From the NCBI GenBank assembly GCA_001051155.2, contig JYIP02000004.1, forward strand, positions 497,576-561,575: a stretch of DNA of 64,000 nucleotides, read 5' to 3'. Shown here in pieces: positions 12,170 through 23,554 of the stretch. Source of the stretch: Chrysoporthe austroafricana. Its lineage: Eukaryota > Ascomycota > Sordariomycetes > Diaporthales > Cryphonectriaceae. How positions within the stretch are numbered: position 1 is the stretch's first letter; each line of letters starts with the position of its first letter. The position numbers and the translations under genes are program-made. A model generated the notes under the pieces. That model was not told the DNA's origin, did not search any database, and saw only the letters and a list, made by a program, of their open reading frames with translations.

Positions 12170-14676
12170 TTATGAAGACCAGTGGGACATATATTTCAGC
12201 TCCACCTCCTTTTTCTCGTGGTCAATCATCTCCATGAAGTTTTCAACGTCCTGCAGAGAGTCCTTGATGCATGCCTCCGTTATCTTGCCTGTCATTGGCG
12301 GCGACGCCAGAAGACGCGCCGAATGAATAACGTTCCGGATTTGCCGTCCATTCAAGGGCGTCATCGCCCATTCTCTCATGGTCTCCTTCTTCTGAATAAG
12401 CCACTGAGTCCCGTTGGACTCTGGGAGGTCTCTTAGCATCTTCTGCCAGATTTCCAAACGGGTCTCGGAATCTAAATCAGGCATCCTAAATCCAAGGTTT
12501 ACCTTGTGGAAGTCAGCTTTTTAAGCACATCGCAGGTCAGCAAACAACTCGAGCACGTACACGGGAAATAAAAGCTGGGTCTATGAATGAACGTTAGCGA
12601 CATCAAACTTAACAAGGACGCCCGGAAGGCAGCAAGGAGCAAGACTTACCTATCATGTGGATAAGGTTCGTAGTTAGGAAGATGACTCCTTCGAAATATT
12701 CTATCTTCCGAAGAAACACTGCCATAAGCGTCAGTACTTCTGTCTTCGAGATGACGTCAGCAGTTCTACTTGCCGGCAACCCATGCGCTCTGGTGCATAT
12801 TTTCTTGTGTTCTTTCTGCCAGAATGACCTCCGCCTCGTCCACGAGGAGTATTGCGTCCCAGAAATGCGCGCGTCGGAAAATCTCCTCGATCATCGATTC
12901 CCAGCGATAATCGCCAACGAGCCTGCCTAGGTTGATCCTATACAGAGGCCTGTGGTGTTCTTCGGACAAGCACTCCGCGAGCATGGTCTTGCCAACACCC
13001 GGTGGGCCATGGAGAAGGAAGGTCAGCCCCTTTCCTTTCCCCGTGAAGCTATCCATGTTGTCGTCCTTTTCCCTACATGCTCTATGAGCTTTGGCCAGAC
13101 GCTGCACACGATCGATTGCTTCCGCGACCTTGTTAGAGGAAGAGGTGGGTTTCACAAGGCGTGACCAAGCATTCTCAGCCCAGGTTGGCTCTCTTAACTT
13201 GCTCATTGCCACGAAGTACCACTCGTTGTCGCTGAGGCTGTGTACAAGCACCTTTTCAGGACACAAAACCAGAGGGTCATCCTCGGGCTTGCCGACGAAC
13301 GGTTCGGGGCCGAATGGATTCTCGTTGTCTTCAGTAAAGTGTAGCAGGCGGTCTGGAAATCTCGTAGGATCGACAATTACGCGACTAGCGAGCTGTTCGT
13401 AGTGTTAGCGACCATTTCGACATGCAAAGGAAGTATAACAGTACTTCACCGCCCTTGCCACCAGCCTCGTCGTCGCCGTCGTCACCAAATGTCTCACAAT
13501 AGCCGACATACTGCATCACCACGGCGTTGCGCTGTTCATCCTCGGTGATCAGCCTGTCATGCAGCCTTTTCCATCTGCTTCCTGACTCGATAGACTCTTC
13601 AACGAGGCGGTCCTTTTCGTGATGATAGGCTAGGGGATAAACCGGCAGCTCGGTGATGTTCCTAGTTCCGGTGAATCGGTCAACTTGTCTCCTGTACAAA
13701 TGAGATCGATAGCTTTTTCCGTCGAAGTCGATGGCTTTGCACTCCAACTCAAGCCCTTCCTGTGCGCTATAAATGTCGTATATATCAGCCGACCTCACCA
13801 TCGTGACGCGGGCCACTGCCCACTCGTCGCGCAGCTCCCGGAATACGACGAGCTGGTCTTTATGGAAGAGCCCCTTCAAGCTCTCAAAGTCTATCTTTTT
13901 GTTCTGGAGCAAGCTATCATAACGCCGCTTCGCGTACGAAAAGTGTCCCTCGCGCTCATAGAGCTCCTCCAAGACCTTGAGCTCTTTCCGGATCTCGTCG
14001 TCATCTGGGGAGTTGCCCAGCGTCTTCTCGTACTCCTGGAGATTGGTCCGGCAGTGCAGCAAGGGAAACACATCCGCGATTTCGAGTCGATCCTCGGACA
14101 GATTGACCTGCCCGTCATGGGCCGGAGGGCAAAGCTCGAGCAGCTTCTGGTAGAGCCTGGCTGACTGGAACACCGAGAAAGTGAGCTTGCCGTTGTCATG
14201 CGTGTCATAACGGAACGACTTCTTCAGAGAAGATGTGTCTTTCGACGTTTCCGCGTCGACTGATACCCATTGTTGATTGTTGCCTTCCAAGAAAACTTCC
14301 TTTCTGAACTCCACGTAGCTGCCTAGGAGATCTTTCCCCATTGCTTGAGCAGGTTCATCCGGGTTCACAGGCTTTGCGTCTGCCTTCGTCTCCTCTTGCT
14401 TCGGTCCATCGGCTTTCTCGGGCTCTGTGCCTTTGTTCGCATCTTCCTTTTTAGAGCCATCTTGCTGGGATTGCTCTAAAGCGTCGATTCTTTTTGCAAG
14501 CTCTGAAATCCTAGTGGCCACGCCTTCGAGAAGCATAGCAAGAGCTGCATTGCTCACCTGGCTGAGCGTCAGTGACACATACAAAATTTAACACATGGTT
14601 TTCCACTCACCGGGATTATCTCCTGTGTGCTACCGCCCTTCGCCGGGTCCTCGACATCCTTGGCTGCACTAGCCAT
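12170..14676 (-). CDS. AAA ATPase with N-terminal DUF7025-type region
   Basis: Six exons in phase: 14676-14611, 14557-13445, 13392-12774, 12718-12650, 12580-12561 and 12502-12170, 739 aa. An N-terminal coiled coil (about 25-55) and acidic/Lys-rich linker precede the region found in many fungal AAA proteins (DUF7025-like). The AAA module has Walker A GPPGVGKT at about 522-529, Walker B ILLVDEAEV at about 574-582, and sensor 1 FLTTNL. Proteins of this type are usually predicted nuclear or cytosolic remodelling ATPases of unknown substrate. Two splicing features are unusual. Intron 3 (12773-12719) starts GCAAGT and ends AG, and removing it restores the family pattern AWVAVFLRKIEYFEG. Exon 5 is only 20 nt. 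The gene is head-to-head with the STAND-like gene, 641 bp apart. Confidence 0.9.
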
Positions 14677-15317
14677 AGTCCTCTTGCTTTCTCTTGGGTA
14701 TGTGAGTGCTCGGGGAAGAAAATTGAGTTGTGCAATGGGAAAGCTTCCTCTAAGAAAAGTAGTAGACAGTAAGGCTATGTCGTAAATTTAGATAGCATGA
14801 CGCGAAACTAAGGATTTGTTTTTCAGCTCTTATGGGTTTTAGGCAGCTAATGGAGCTTTTGGCCAATCTTGCCGGTTCAGCATCCGTCTCAGTACTAGCC
14901 AGGGGCCCACCAAACGCTCTCAAATAGGCTCTGACCGCCGAGGAGCATGGGAATGCATTGCATGCGCAAAGTCTATTGGCGGCGATCATAACGTGCAGTG
15001 GGTCGCGCGCATGCAGTAAGCCGGCTCACAATATTTGCTGGATATTTTGCCTCTACTCAGCTTGATCCATCGCACCCAGTTTTCAAACCCGAGCAATACC
15101 TAGGAAGACAACAGCATGCCGGATTAGGCCCTCCTTTAATACTGCTACCCACTCGTGCCTTGAGGCTGCAGTTGCAACTCACAGACCATCATATCCATTG
15201 GAACTTGAAACTGGATGACTCCAGTCTCATTGATGATGCCAAGCTTCTCGCCGGCGTAATCAAGCCCCATACAAGCCTACCGGAGCATCTGCGGCCACCG
15301 CATGCGGTTCTGTTTCG
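14677..15317. promoter_or_regulatory. Shared divergent promoter, AAA ATPase / STAND-like
   Basis: 641 bp between two divergently transcribed genes. No coding region seen. Co-regulation is possible but is inference from layout alone. Confidence 0.4.
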
Positions 15318-17298
15318 ATGGACTCATCAACATCAGAGCCTCATTCGGCAGACGACTTGGAAACGTGGTTTGCCGATGAGGAGCTCGAAGAAAGCACGTT
15401 GGTAGCCCTATTCATATATGCTGGTGGTAATTCTACATAATACTAATGGTAGACAGCGAGCTTCAATCACTCGATCAGTACACATCTGGGATAACAATCA
15501 AAATTCCGGGTGGCAATCGTGACCCTGATCTAGCAGAGCTGGTGAACAGTGCCAACTACCCTTCGAACAAGCGCGAAGACCAAAAACGGAGCATTGAGTT
15601 GCTGGGTGCATACATCGGAAGTCTAGCGCAAGAACAAGCAAAGTCGAAAGAGGATGAGGCGAAACAATCCGACACGCGCTCCGAGGACAAGCTGGAGAAG
15701 CGCAGTCGATTCTCCCGGAAAGTCCATTACGTCACCAAAGTCATCAGTTCGTCAATCAGAAATGCGTTCAGCCTGGTTTTGAAGGTGTTGATAGGTGGCA
15801 TGAAAGTGCTAGAGTCGGTATCATTTATTGCTAGCGAGTTGACCTTCCAGACGCATTACCAGGTTGCGCTCAAGGCCATCATGCTATTCATCACCGTGAG
15901 CTTTTGCATATTTGTTCCAATTAACTTTTGAGAAGCAATTGCTAACTGATATACCAAAGGCTTACGAAAGTGCTGGTAGCCTGACAAGAGAGATCATTAC
16001 AATGTTCGACACGATTGACAAATATGGACGGGAGATGAGAGCATTACAACACAATATCAAGTCGGCTCCAATGTCCAAGGCAATCAATAAGCTCCTTGTC
16101 TCTATCGTGGCGTTTATCGTTTCTGCCGGTTCATATCTAAAACACGGCATACTTCGTAAGTCTTGAGATTCTTCCCCATCTAGGGCTTGCTGCGGAGACT
16201 AACTATTTCGGCCCAGCCAAAATGGTCATGTATCTCGGGGGTAGGAATGACAAGTTCCAGGGACTTATAAAGGCGGTTAAAGAGGCCTACGACGAGGTGA
16301 AACGAATTATGGAGTTTGCTCAAGTGATGATCAATCTGTCATCCCTCAAGAAGGTGAGCAACTTAGGTCAAGACACGGCAACAATAATTCAGCGTAAGTA
16401 ATCACTTGAGACGGCGGGAAAGTCAACATAAGATTGATACTGACCGGCACATGAAGAGTTGAGCCTGCTCAATAACTCACTGCCTGCTGAAATGAACACT
16501 CAGCTTCGCGATGTTCATGACCACACCAAACTTTACGCTGAGCTTCACGTCCAAACTCTCCGGGTAGAGCTCTTCGACTTGCCCTATGAGCCTTCCGCTG
16601 AAATGAGCTTCAACGACAAGGAGCGAAAGTTCCTATCTCCACACGATCGTTGGCAGCGGCAATTCAAACCGCTGTGGCCCTCGAACATTTCCGAACCCGC
16701 ATCGACAATGACGCGTGGAAAGGCCTCGCCACCGTTGATATGGATTTCAGGCCACATCTCACGACGCAACGTATCGTGGGTCTCGTCACTTTGTGTCGAT
16801 CTCGTTCCATATTTCCACGACTTTAGCAACTTCGACATAGCATACGTCTTCTGTAAGAGAGGCCAGGGACCGCGCTATAGTCCCACTCTACTCATCAAGG
16901 GCTTGGTAGCCCAGCTACTGGAGGCGCACCCTACTATCGCTATGAGGAATTTGCGCCGCTTGTCTCTCGATCGGTTCCGTGAGATTGGCTCGGAGACGAA
17001 GCCTGGTTCTGCTCTGCTAGCGTGGAAACTACTCGACAATACGCTGCGGCTTATGGAAGAGGCACCCGAGCTGCGAAATCGGGTGGTGCTCATTCTGATA
17101 GACAGGCTGGATTTGTGCGTATCAGAGGAGGGCTTCAGTGTTCTGGATGACCTCATACCGCGTTTGCAAGGATTAAGCCGCCAGCGTCCTAAAGTGCAAG
17201 TTATAGTTACAACTGCGCGGCTTTCTGCACTTGCTGTGCCAACTTTGCGAAGAGGCGCGGAGTGGCTTCAAGCATACGGCAAGAAGACGCACGGATAG
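15318..17298 (+). CDS. STAND-like protein with degenerate P-loop
   Basis: Proposed exons 15318-15401, 15461-15895, 15960-16155, 16217-16393 and 16457-17298 (577 aa). The last four joins are phase-consistent with good branch sites (ACTAAC, TACTGAC). The first intron (59 nt) is less certain, and a start at 15446 (554 aa) is the alternative. The N-terminus begins with an acidic DLETWFADEELEEST block, followed by a Lys/Glu helix and two hydrophobic segments. The C-terminal third resembles the nucleotide-binding half of fungal STAND/NACHT proteins: LIWISGHISRRN sits where a Walker A loop would be but lacks GK[ST], while VVLILIDRLD matches a Walker B strand. No repeat domain follows, and the protein stops soon after an RPKVQVIVTTAR strand. 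It may be a non-hydrolysing regulator or a truncated family member. No specific function is claimed. Confidence 0.65.
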
Positions 17299-17937
17299 AG
17301 GGATAACGAGAAATTCAACGTTTCATAACACCTAGGGTACAAAAGCCGTAGCCCTAGCTCTTGTTTCTGGTTGAGAAAGCAGAAGGTATATTATATTATT
17401 TATAGTATTGCCAGGCATATACAGTACGGTATAGCCTTGAAGGGCATTACATGTATATCGTATGCTGGCACGATTCAGACCTGACAAACCGGTACGGCAA
17501 GGGATGTTCACCATTACGATCAAATATGCATTGATCCAATTGTAGAAAGCTCTGGATGCTCCGTTCTCGTCGAAGACACTCCACTGGAGACGGCCACTCG
17601 GCAGTGAGCCACCTCCGGTCCATCTTCCTCTCCATTGCACAACTATTCCGGAGGAACATGGGTGGTAAGTTCCAGTGCGAAGTAGTCTATAGCGGCATAA
17701 GAATGCCGCAGGTATGCACGATCATGGTTCTTCTACCCTGAAGTCCCAGGAAGCAGAGATGTGTGGAGGATGTCCCAACCTTATTCTATTGATAGCAGTA
17801 GAAATACATGCTTCTCTATTTCGTCTTCATGATTCTAATTGCCGTATAGAGCACAGAAGTATTTCTAGGATTCTAAGGTCATAACTAAAGTCTCGTGGCT
17901 TCGTATTAAAAAATCCATCGGCGCGTTCGATACATCA
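17299..17937. other. Intergenic between convergent genes
   Basis: No gene seen. It holds the 3' ends of the STAND-like gene and of the Trk transporter gene. Confidence 0.5.
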
Positions 17938-20485
17938 CTAGGGGTCTTCCAAATCGTCGAAACTTGCCCGGTTCCTGCTCAAGCTGTGTCTTATCTCCGC
18001 ATCCTCCTGCTGTTTCTTCACATTGTCCCACCCAGGCAGTTTCACCGCATGATCGAGTGCCACTGGCAGACCTCTGTGTCGTCCTCGAATCATCATGACC
18101 ACCATAATGAACTTGCTCCCGGTGTACCACCCGCCACTGAAGCTGTACGATTGGTCCGGGAGGCCAAGAGACAGGCCAATGTTCGTATACCCAGACACGA
18201 TCTCGAACAGGAAGTTGAAGACGCTGTACGTTTGCGGATCCTCTAGCGTGTGTAGCGTTTCGATGATGGTGATGACAAACAGCGCGAGCGCGATGAACCA
18301 GATGTCGTGGGACAGCTGACTTCGGAGATGCTGAGTGACGAGGCTCACGTGGCCTTCCTCTGCGACCACAGGTGCGGGCTCCTTATCGAATGAGATCACT
18401 GGGGCTCGGCGAAGATGTGGTCGCGGGGCGGCGACACCAACGCCCTGGAAGTTGTTCACTCTTCGCTGGATCTGTCTGCCCACGAACGCGGTCCCGCGGC
18501 GGCCCACGGCGGCGAGCTTCTTGATGGACTGAGTCGAAAGCCGAGTGGTCGCCTGAGACACCACAGAAACAGGAGTCCGCGGCGGCCCGAGTCCTGTCCC
18601 GGACAGCGGTATGGATAGGAGCTCATTCTGAGGCTTGATGAGCTGGTCCAGAGAGCTGTTCTCTGACTTCTCGGATTCATCGTCTGATTTGCTGACGTAT
18701 ATTCCTAAGGAACGTTCCTCATACACCTAAACATATTTTCAGCAAAGTGCAATGCGCTAGATGATATATTGACCTTTAAAACCCTTCTTATGGCAATATG
18801 AGGGTTGTAATGACTTATCAGTTGACAATGAGAGCAGACCGAGAGAACCTACGTTGGAATTGCGCATCACAATGATCTCCGGGTACGCGGAGACATACAT
18901 CGTTATTATCCAGAGGACCAGAACATCGAAATACAGGCCTGAGGCTGAGACGACGGTATAACCTCCAGACGGCATTGCTGGTTGAAAAGAGGTCAGGCGA
19001 TGCCGATCGATGAGGATGCAGAGCTGTTCGCCACTTACTAAAACTTTGAAATAAGGCTAATCCTACCCTTTTACCAACCGGGTATACATCCAAAACGGAA
19101 TTGCCAATGCTGAGGACCAGCATGCTTATCCAGTTCACAACAGCCAAAGATGTGAGGATAGCCACAAACGTCCAGTTTGCCTTTGCTGGGAACATCAGCA
19201 TGTAGAGACGGCGAGGGTATTTCAGAATGAAGGCAAACGCTTCTTTCCAGGTTTCGTATTCGTCGGGCTTTGTTCCGAGCTTGAGCATACAACTACAAAA
19301 GAAAACAGTTGCCCGCAAAAAAGCTGGGAAGGCATAGTTTCCTGCCCACGCCAGGATGGTGACGATAGTCAGCACGAATGCATCGCCGTCATAGGCTGAT
19401 ATACCAGCGTCCAACAGGGTCATTCCTGCGTTGTTGAAAGAAGAGATGCACAGGAAAACTCCAGTCCACCACGGATTTTGAGAGTTGACGGCCGCAATTT
19501 TGGATTCTCTCGCGGACATCCAGGCGCCAAGTGTAATGGATCCCAGAAGCTGAAAGAGGACGAAATAGACGGCGACGATAACGAATAGGACCCTCAACGC
19601 GCGGTACTCGACGCCGCCTAGGTACTCGCGCTCCTCATCTGTGAGGTCGAAAAACTGGCCATTCCTCCCGATGGATTTCTTCTTCGCGCGGATAAAGGTC
19701 TTGAAGTCGAAGCCTTCCGAGGTTGTGGGGCGGGCGTCATTCCGGCTGACAGGCCGTCTTCTCGTGGCATTCGAGACATGAGAGTACGCGCTGTGCGGTC
19801 GACCAGAGTTCTGCGGATCTCCAACCGTAAGCATCTCACTCTCTCCGATCGGGTCCAGCTGGCGGGGTCCCTGGGCAGCGGAAGGTAGCTTCTCCCTGGA
19901 CCTGCCAAGTTGTAAAGCATCTTCTTCGGCGCGCTGCGTATGCATCAGGGTGTTTGTTCGAGGTGGGCTCTTCATGTTGTGCCCTTTAGATCGTCGAAAT
20001 GCAGACATGACGGGCGCTCCGAACATTACTCCTGTCATGCCCACGATAGTTCCAGTCGTCTCCGTCCTCCTGTTCCGCTCCATTTCCACAATGTCCTCGA
20101 ATCGCTTTTCAAAGATGTGTGCGCGGAACCAGATAGTAAACAGTGATACGAGCACCGGACTGCCCAAAATCATCACCAGGGCAAGGATAACTTGCTGACC
20201 TGTCGCGAGTTGGCTGAGGTTGACTGTGTTCAAACCAGAGGATGTGAATGCGGATTCGACAAGAAAGAGGCTGTCTATAAAACTGACGCTCTTGCTAGGA
20301 TGTGATGCGCCCCAAAAGATAACGGCAAAGACGAGGCCGACGAAAATGAAGTATGCATGGTGCATCGTGATGAAGTTCACCGGAGGGAGATACAGCCGCA
20401 TGGCCGACCAGACGTTAGCCATACCGGCTACCAAATTCTGGCCTTGGGCCCTCAGGCTTGGCCTCGATTGCCGGTGCATTGTCAT
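17938..20485 (-). CDS. Trk-family potassium transporter
   Basis: Three exons: 20485-19039, 18977-18853 and 18726-17938, 786 aa. The first join (61-nt intron, GCCTGACC branch site followed by a pyrimidine tract) gives LFQSF then TMPSGGYTVVSASG; the second gives RNSN then VYEERSLGIY, both as in fungal Trk proteins. Visible family features are the first pore region (SAFTSSGLNTVNLS), a second (SSFNNAGMTLLDAG), many membrane segments, a cytosolic Ser/Arg-rich loop between about residues 130 and 270, and the conserved C-terminal segment GYTNIGLSLGLP. Trk proteins are plasma-membrane K+ (or K+/Na+) importers. The start MTMHRQS is chosen because the upstream in-frame Met would add about 72 residues of low-complexity Pro/Arg sequence. 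Whether this is the TRK1 or TRK2 type cannot be told. Confidence 0.9.
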
Positions 20486-22038
20486 CGACACTGGAACATC
20501 ACTGATCTGGATCCGACAAGGAGATATCGTGCTTAGACTTGCAAGAGCGAAAGGCGTAGGCGATATAGTTTTCTGATCAAATCGAGGAGTGCATTCAGGC
20601 AGATGAGTTGGAAATCCTGTGGGTCTGGGAGCACCAACAGGCCTCGCACTCCGTCGTGTTGGCCTCAATGCTATCAGGGGATAGGAAGAAGCGACTGCCA
20701 CCAGATCAGGCCGCGGATCTCATCCGATCCACTCATTTTAAAACTGACACCTCACCGTTTGGACCAGGATGCGAAGACTGGGGCCATGTTGCAATGGGCA
20801 TTTCAGCCCAGAGGAGTGAGAAAGGGAATTGGAGCTCGCATAATTATCGGCAATACCGACTCTATCCTGGCATACTATAATTTTAAATCCGTCCAGCACT
20901 CGCATCGGCATTCCGTTCTTTGTTTTTCGCACTTGACAAATGTCGTTCAGCACAGCGCGATGTCATAGTATTCGCTCTGGGCGTTAAGACGAATGCTAAA
21001 TGGACGAGACAGCGATTGCTTCCACGGTACCAACATTATTCGCCACTCTGGCCTAGCCGCCGGCACGTCTTATATCTACCTGGTATGAAAGTACTGACTA
21101 TATAATTTTAAAAGTACTTCATCAAGAAGAAGGCTCAAGAGAATATAAACGATCCAAAGATCTCTGTTTCAGGGCCTGAACTCGAAGCTTACCAATGACC
21201 CTGATTAATCGACTGCACGCGATTGGCACTCACTTATCAGGGGCCCACGCCGAGAACTTCCAATCCAGGCAAACGGACCTGATTCCGAGGCAAATGGATG
21301 TTCAGATACGAGGGCATGACAATTGAGCTTGGAAATCTTGTGTGTGCCTGGGTATTCCGCAATCATGACGCACAACACAGGCCCCTGGGTAGATATACCG
21401 AGTCACGATCCACCAGCCAATCTTCAAAGCCCACCTTTGTCGGAGGAAGGGAATAGAAATAGAGGGCTTCTAAAGTGATGAAGCCCGGTTTTTGTGTGTA
21501 ATAATTAGTGCCAGAGATTGGGTGAAACTCCCAAGGTTCCTTTGCCTGCTAGACATTATGTGACAGCGCAAAAGGAGTGACCACTCCCAGCTGATTGGGA
21601 ATAACTTTTGGTCTATATGCCGCACGGTCTGATATACATTAGCGTAGTAAGTCCTATTCCCAACTTGTTATTTCTCACATCATCATGTCCTGTTGACGTC
21701 AAATCTTGTCTGTCCGGGTGTTCATGCTCCGGTGCGCGGAGTTGTGTAGCTGGATTCTGGCTTGACCACTGGGAACAAAGGCTCCGTTCCACGCGCCGGT
21801 TGCTTCTGGTAGGATGCCGTATTCAGTGCCATGTGTCAAGATAGGCGTCTTGACCAACTACCGTCAACCAAAGATGCATTTAGTCAACTTCCCCGCAGCC
21901 GCCATCCGAGGCTGCATGTCGATCTCGTGCGGGCGCTATAAAGAGCGACTTGTCTCTCCTCTTCTCATGTGCCATAGCACTTCATGTTCCGAGCAACTCA
22001 CTTATCATATCAACCAGCCTTGATTCTCCGTCGTCAGC
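20486..22038. promoter_or_regulatory. Divergent promoter region, Trk transporter / class II aldolase
   Basis: 1.55 kb with no supported gene, separating divergently transcribed genes. Small open frames in it show no conserved features. The right end holds the aldolase core promoter. Confidence 0.5.
21937..21943 (+). promoter_or_regulatory. TATA box of the aldolase gene
   Basis: TATAAAG lies 96-102 nt upstream of the aldolase ATG, in a GC-rich setting. Spacing fits a fungal core promoter. Confidence 0.5.
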
Positions 22039-23048
22039 ATGGCCCCTCACGCAGACAATAACAACATCGAGGAAGATGAGGGCGGATCATCCATAATGGT
22101 GCCCCTCGAGCCGGGCCTCTCCAACGCAGCTGCCAAGGAGAAGAGAGCACAAGCACCTTCGTGCGTAGCATTTCATGGCTGAAGTGCAGGTGTAGCAACT
22201 GATCTGATTGTCACATCAACGCAGAGTTCCCAAATTTGACGATCCCTACGAGGAGCGAGCTTACTGGAAGGGCCGCTTAGCCGCGGGTTTTCGCATCTTT
22301 GCCAAATATGGATTTGACGAAGGCGTCGCGGGTTCGTTATATTGACAGGTCACTCCTAGTTGCACACCTGCTGACTTGACTTGACCTGATAGGTCACATC
22401 ACCTATCGTGACCCTGTTGAGCCAAACACATTTTGGGTTAACCCATTTGGCACCGCTTTTGGGCTAATGAAAGCCTCTGATCTGATTCGTGTTAGTGAGG
22501 AAGGGAGAGTGCTCGAGGGGGGAGAGAACCGCCTGTTGAACAGGGCGGCTTTCATGATCCATTCCGCGATCCACCAGGCCCGCCCGGATGTGATGGCAGC
22601 CTGTCACAGCCACAGCATCTATGGTCGTGCCTTCTGCTCTCTGGGCCGCAAACTGGACACCATCACACAGGACTCGTGCGCATTCCACGATGATCATGCC
22701 TTGTACGAGTCCTTCAATGGCGTTGTGCTCGCGGCGGAGGAGGGACAGAAGATCGCGCGCTGCGTTGGAGGCAGAAAGGCTGCCCTCCTCCAGAACCATG
22801 GGCTGCTCACCGTCGGGCGGACTGTGGATGAGGCCGTGTACTGGTTTGTGAGCATGGAAAAGTGCTGCCATGCCCAACTTCTCGCCGAGGCGGCAGCTAG
22901 CTCTCGAGGAGAGAAGCCAATCATCATCTCAGATGAGGATGCCAGGCACACTTACAAGACAGTTGGGACTCACTTCACTGGTTGGTTCAGTGCCAAACCG
23001 CTCTTCGCTTTGATCCACAAAGAAACGGGAGGGGACTACCTGGAGTGA
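22039..23048 (+). CDS. Class II aldolase/adducin-domain protein
   Basis: Exons 22039-22160, 22225-22331 and 22393-23048, all in phase, 294 aa. After a 40-residue polar leader the protein is a single class II aldolase/adducin head domain: zinc ligands in CHSHSIYG and in LLQNHGLL, plus a typical AAFMIHSAIHQARPDV helix. The family includes fuculose- and ribulose-phosphate aldolases and epimerases, but fungal stand-alone members of this size are mostly uncharacterised cytosolic proteins, so the substrate is open. The final 50 residues (ARHTYKTVGTHFTGWFSAKP) match the adducin-like fungal subgroup. The gene has its own TATA box and is divergent from the Trk transporter. Confidence 0.9.
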
Positions 23049-23158
23049 ATTCACTCTTTCGGATTTGCTGGCTTTGGGGTCCTTGCCAGACCTCTTTATC
23101 TCAGGCCCTTAGATCTACACTCATTATGCAGCTTCGCATTACCTTGGCCGACACAGAC

Positions 23159-23554
23159 TCAGAAACCTCCGCCGCCTCCACCTCCATCGGCACCTCCAGA
23201 GTGACTACCGCCTCCTATATCATGTCCTCCACTGAAGTGGAACCCCCCATGATGGCCCATGCCATGATGGCCGTGAGAATGAGACTGCCCGCCATATGCG
23301 TATTGATCCGGCGGGTAATAAGCGGGGGTGGTGGCAGCTTCACTTGCTTCGTTGGTCCGAGACTGTCTCTGATTTCCGTAGTTGTATTTGTGGCTGTAGT
23401 TGCTTGTTCTGCTTGGAGCAACTGGCCGCGCTGCCAATCTGTTATCCTCCACGTAGCCTGACTACAACGATGTTAGAAGCGCAACGCGTGAGTCCGGCGA
23501 GGCGGGCTTGCCTTGCGGAAACACATTCTGGGTCGAAAACTCGCGAGAAAAGTT
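23159..23554 (-). CDS. Small Gly/His-rich protein, 3' part of a gene
   Basis: Last exon 23457-23159 encodes about 99 residues ending in a His/Gly-rich tail (repeated HGHHGMGHHGG and GGGSHSGG, then eight consecutive Gly before a final Phe). A strong acceptor (TTCTAACAT branch site, then TAGTCAG) precedes it at 23458, so an upstream exon is expected. The best match is 23554-23512, which reads in frame (REFSTQNVFPQ) and is joined by a 54-nt intron starting GCAAGC. The start is not found: a further acceptor-like site sits just upstream and the frame stays open without a convincing Met. The product looks like the cytosolic tail or disordered end of a larger protein. No function is assigned. Confidence 0.45.

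Noticed and set aside
15402..15450. 26-29 nt introns as first intron of the STAND-like gene
   Set aside because: Too short for fungal splicing; a 59-nt alternative keeps phase.
18978..19080. 43-nt intron ending at GCGAACAG in the Trk gene
   Set aside because: It would delete the conserved LFQSF segment; the GTAAGT intron at 18978-19038 gives a better family match.
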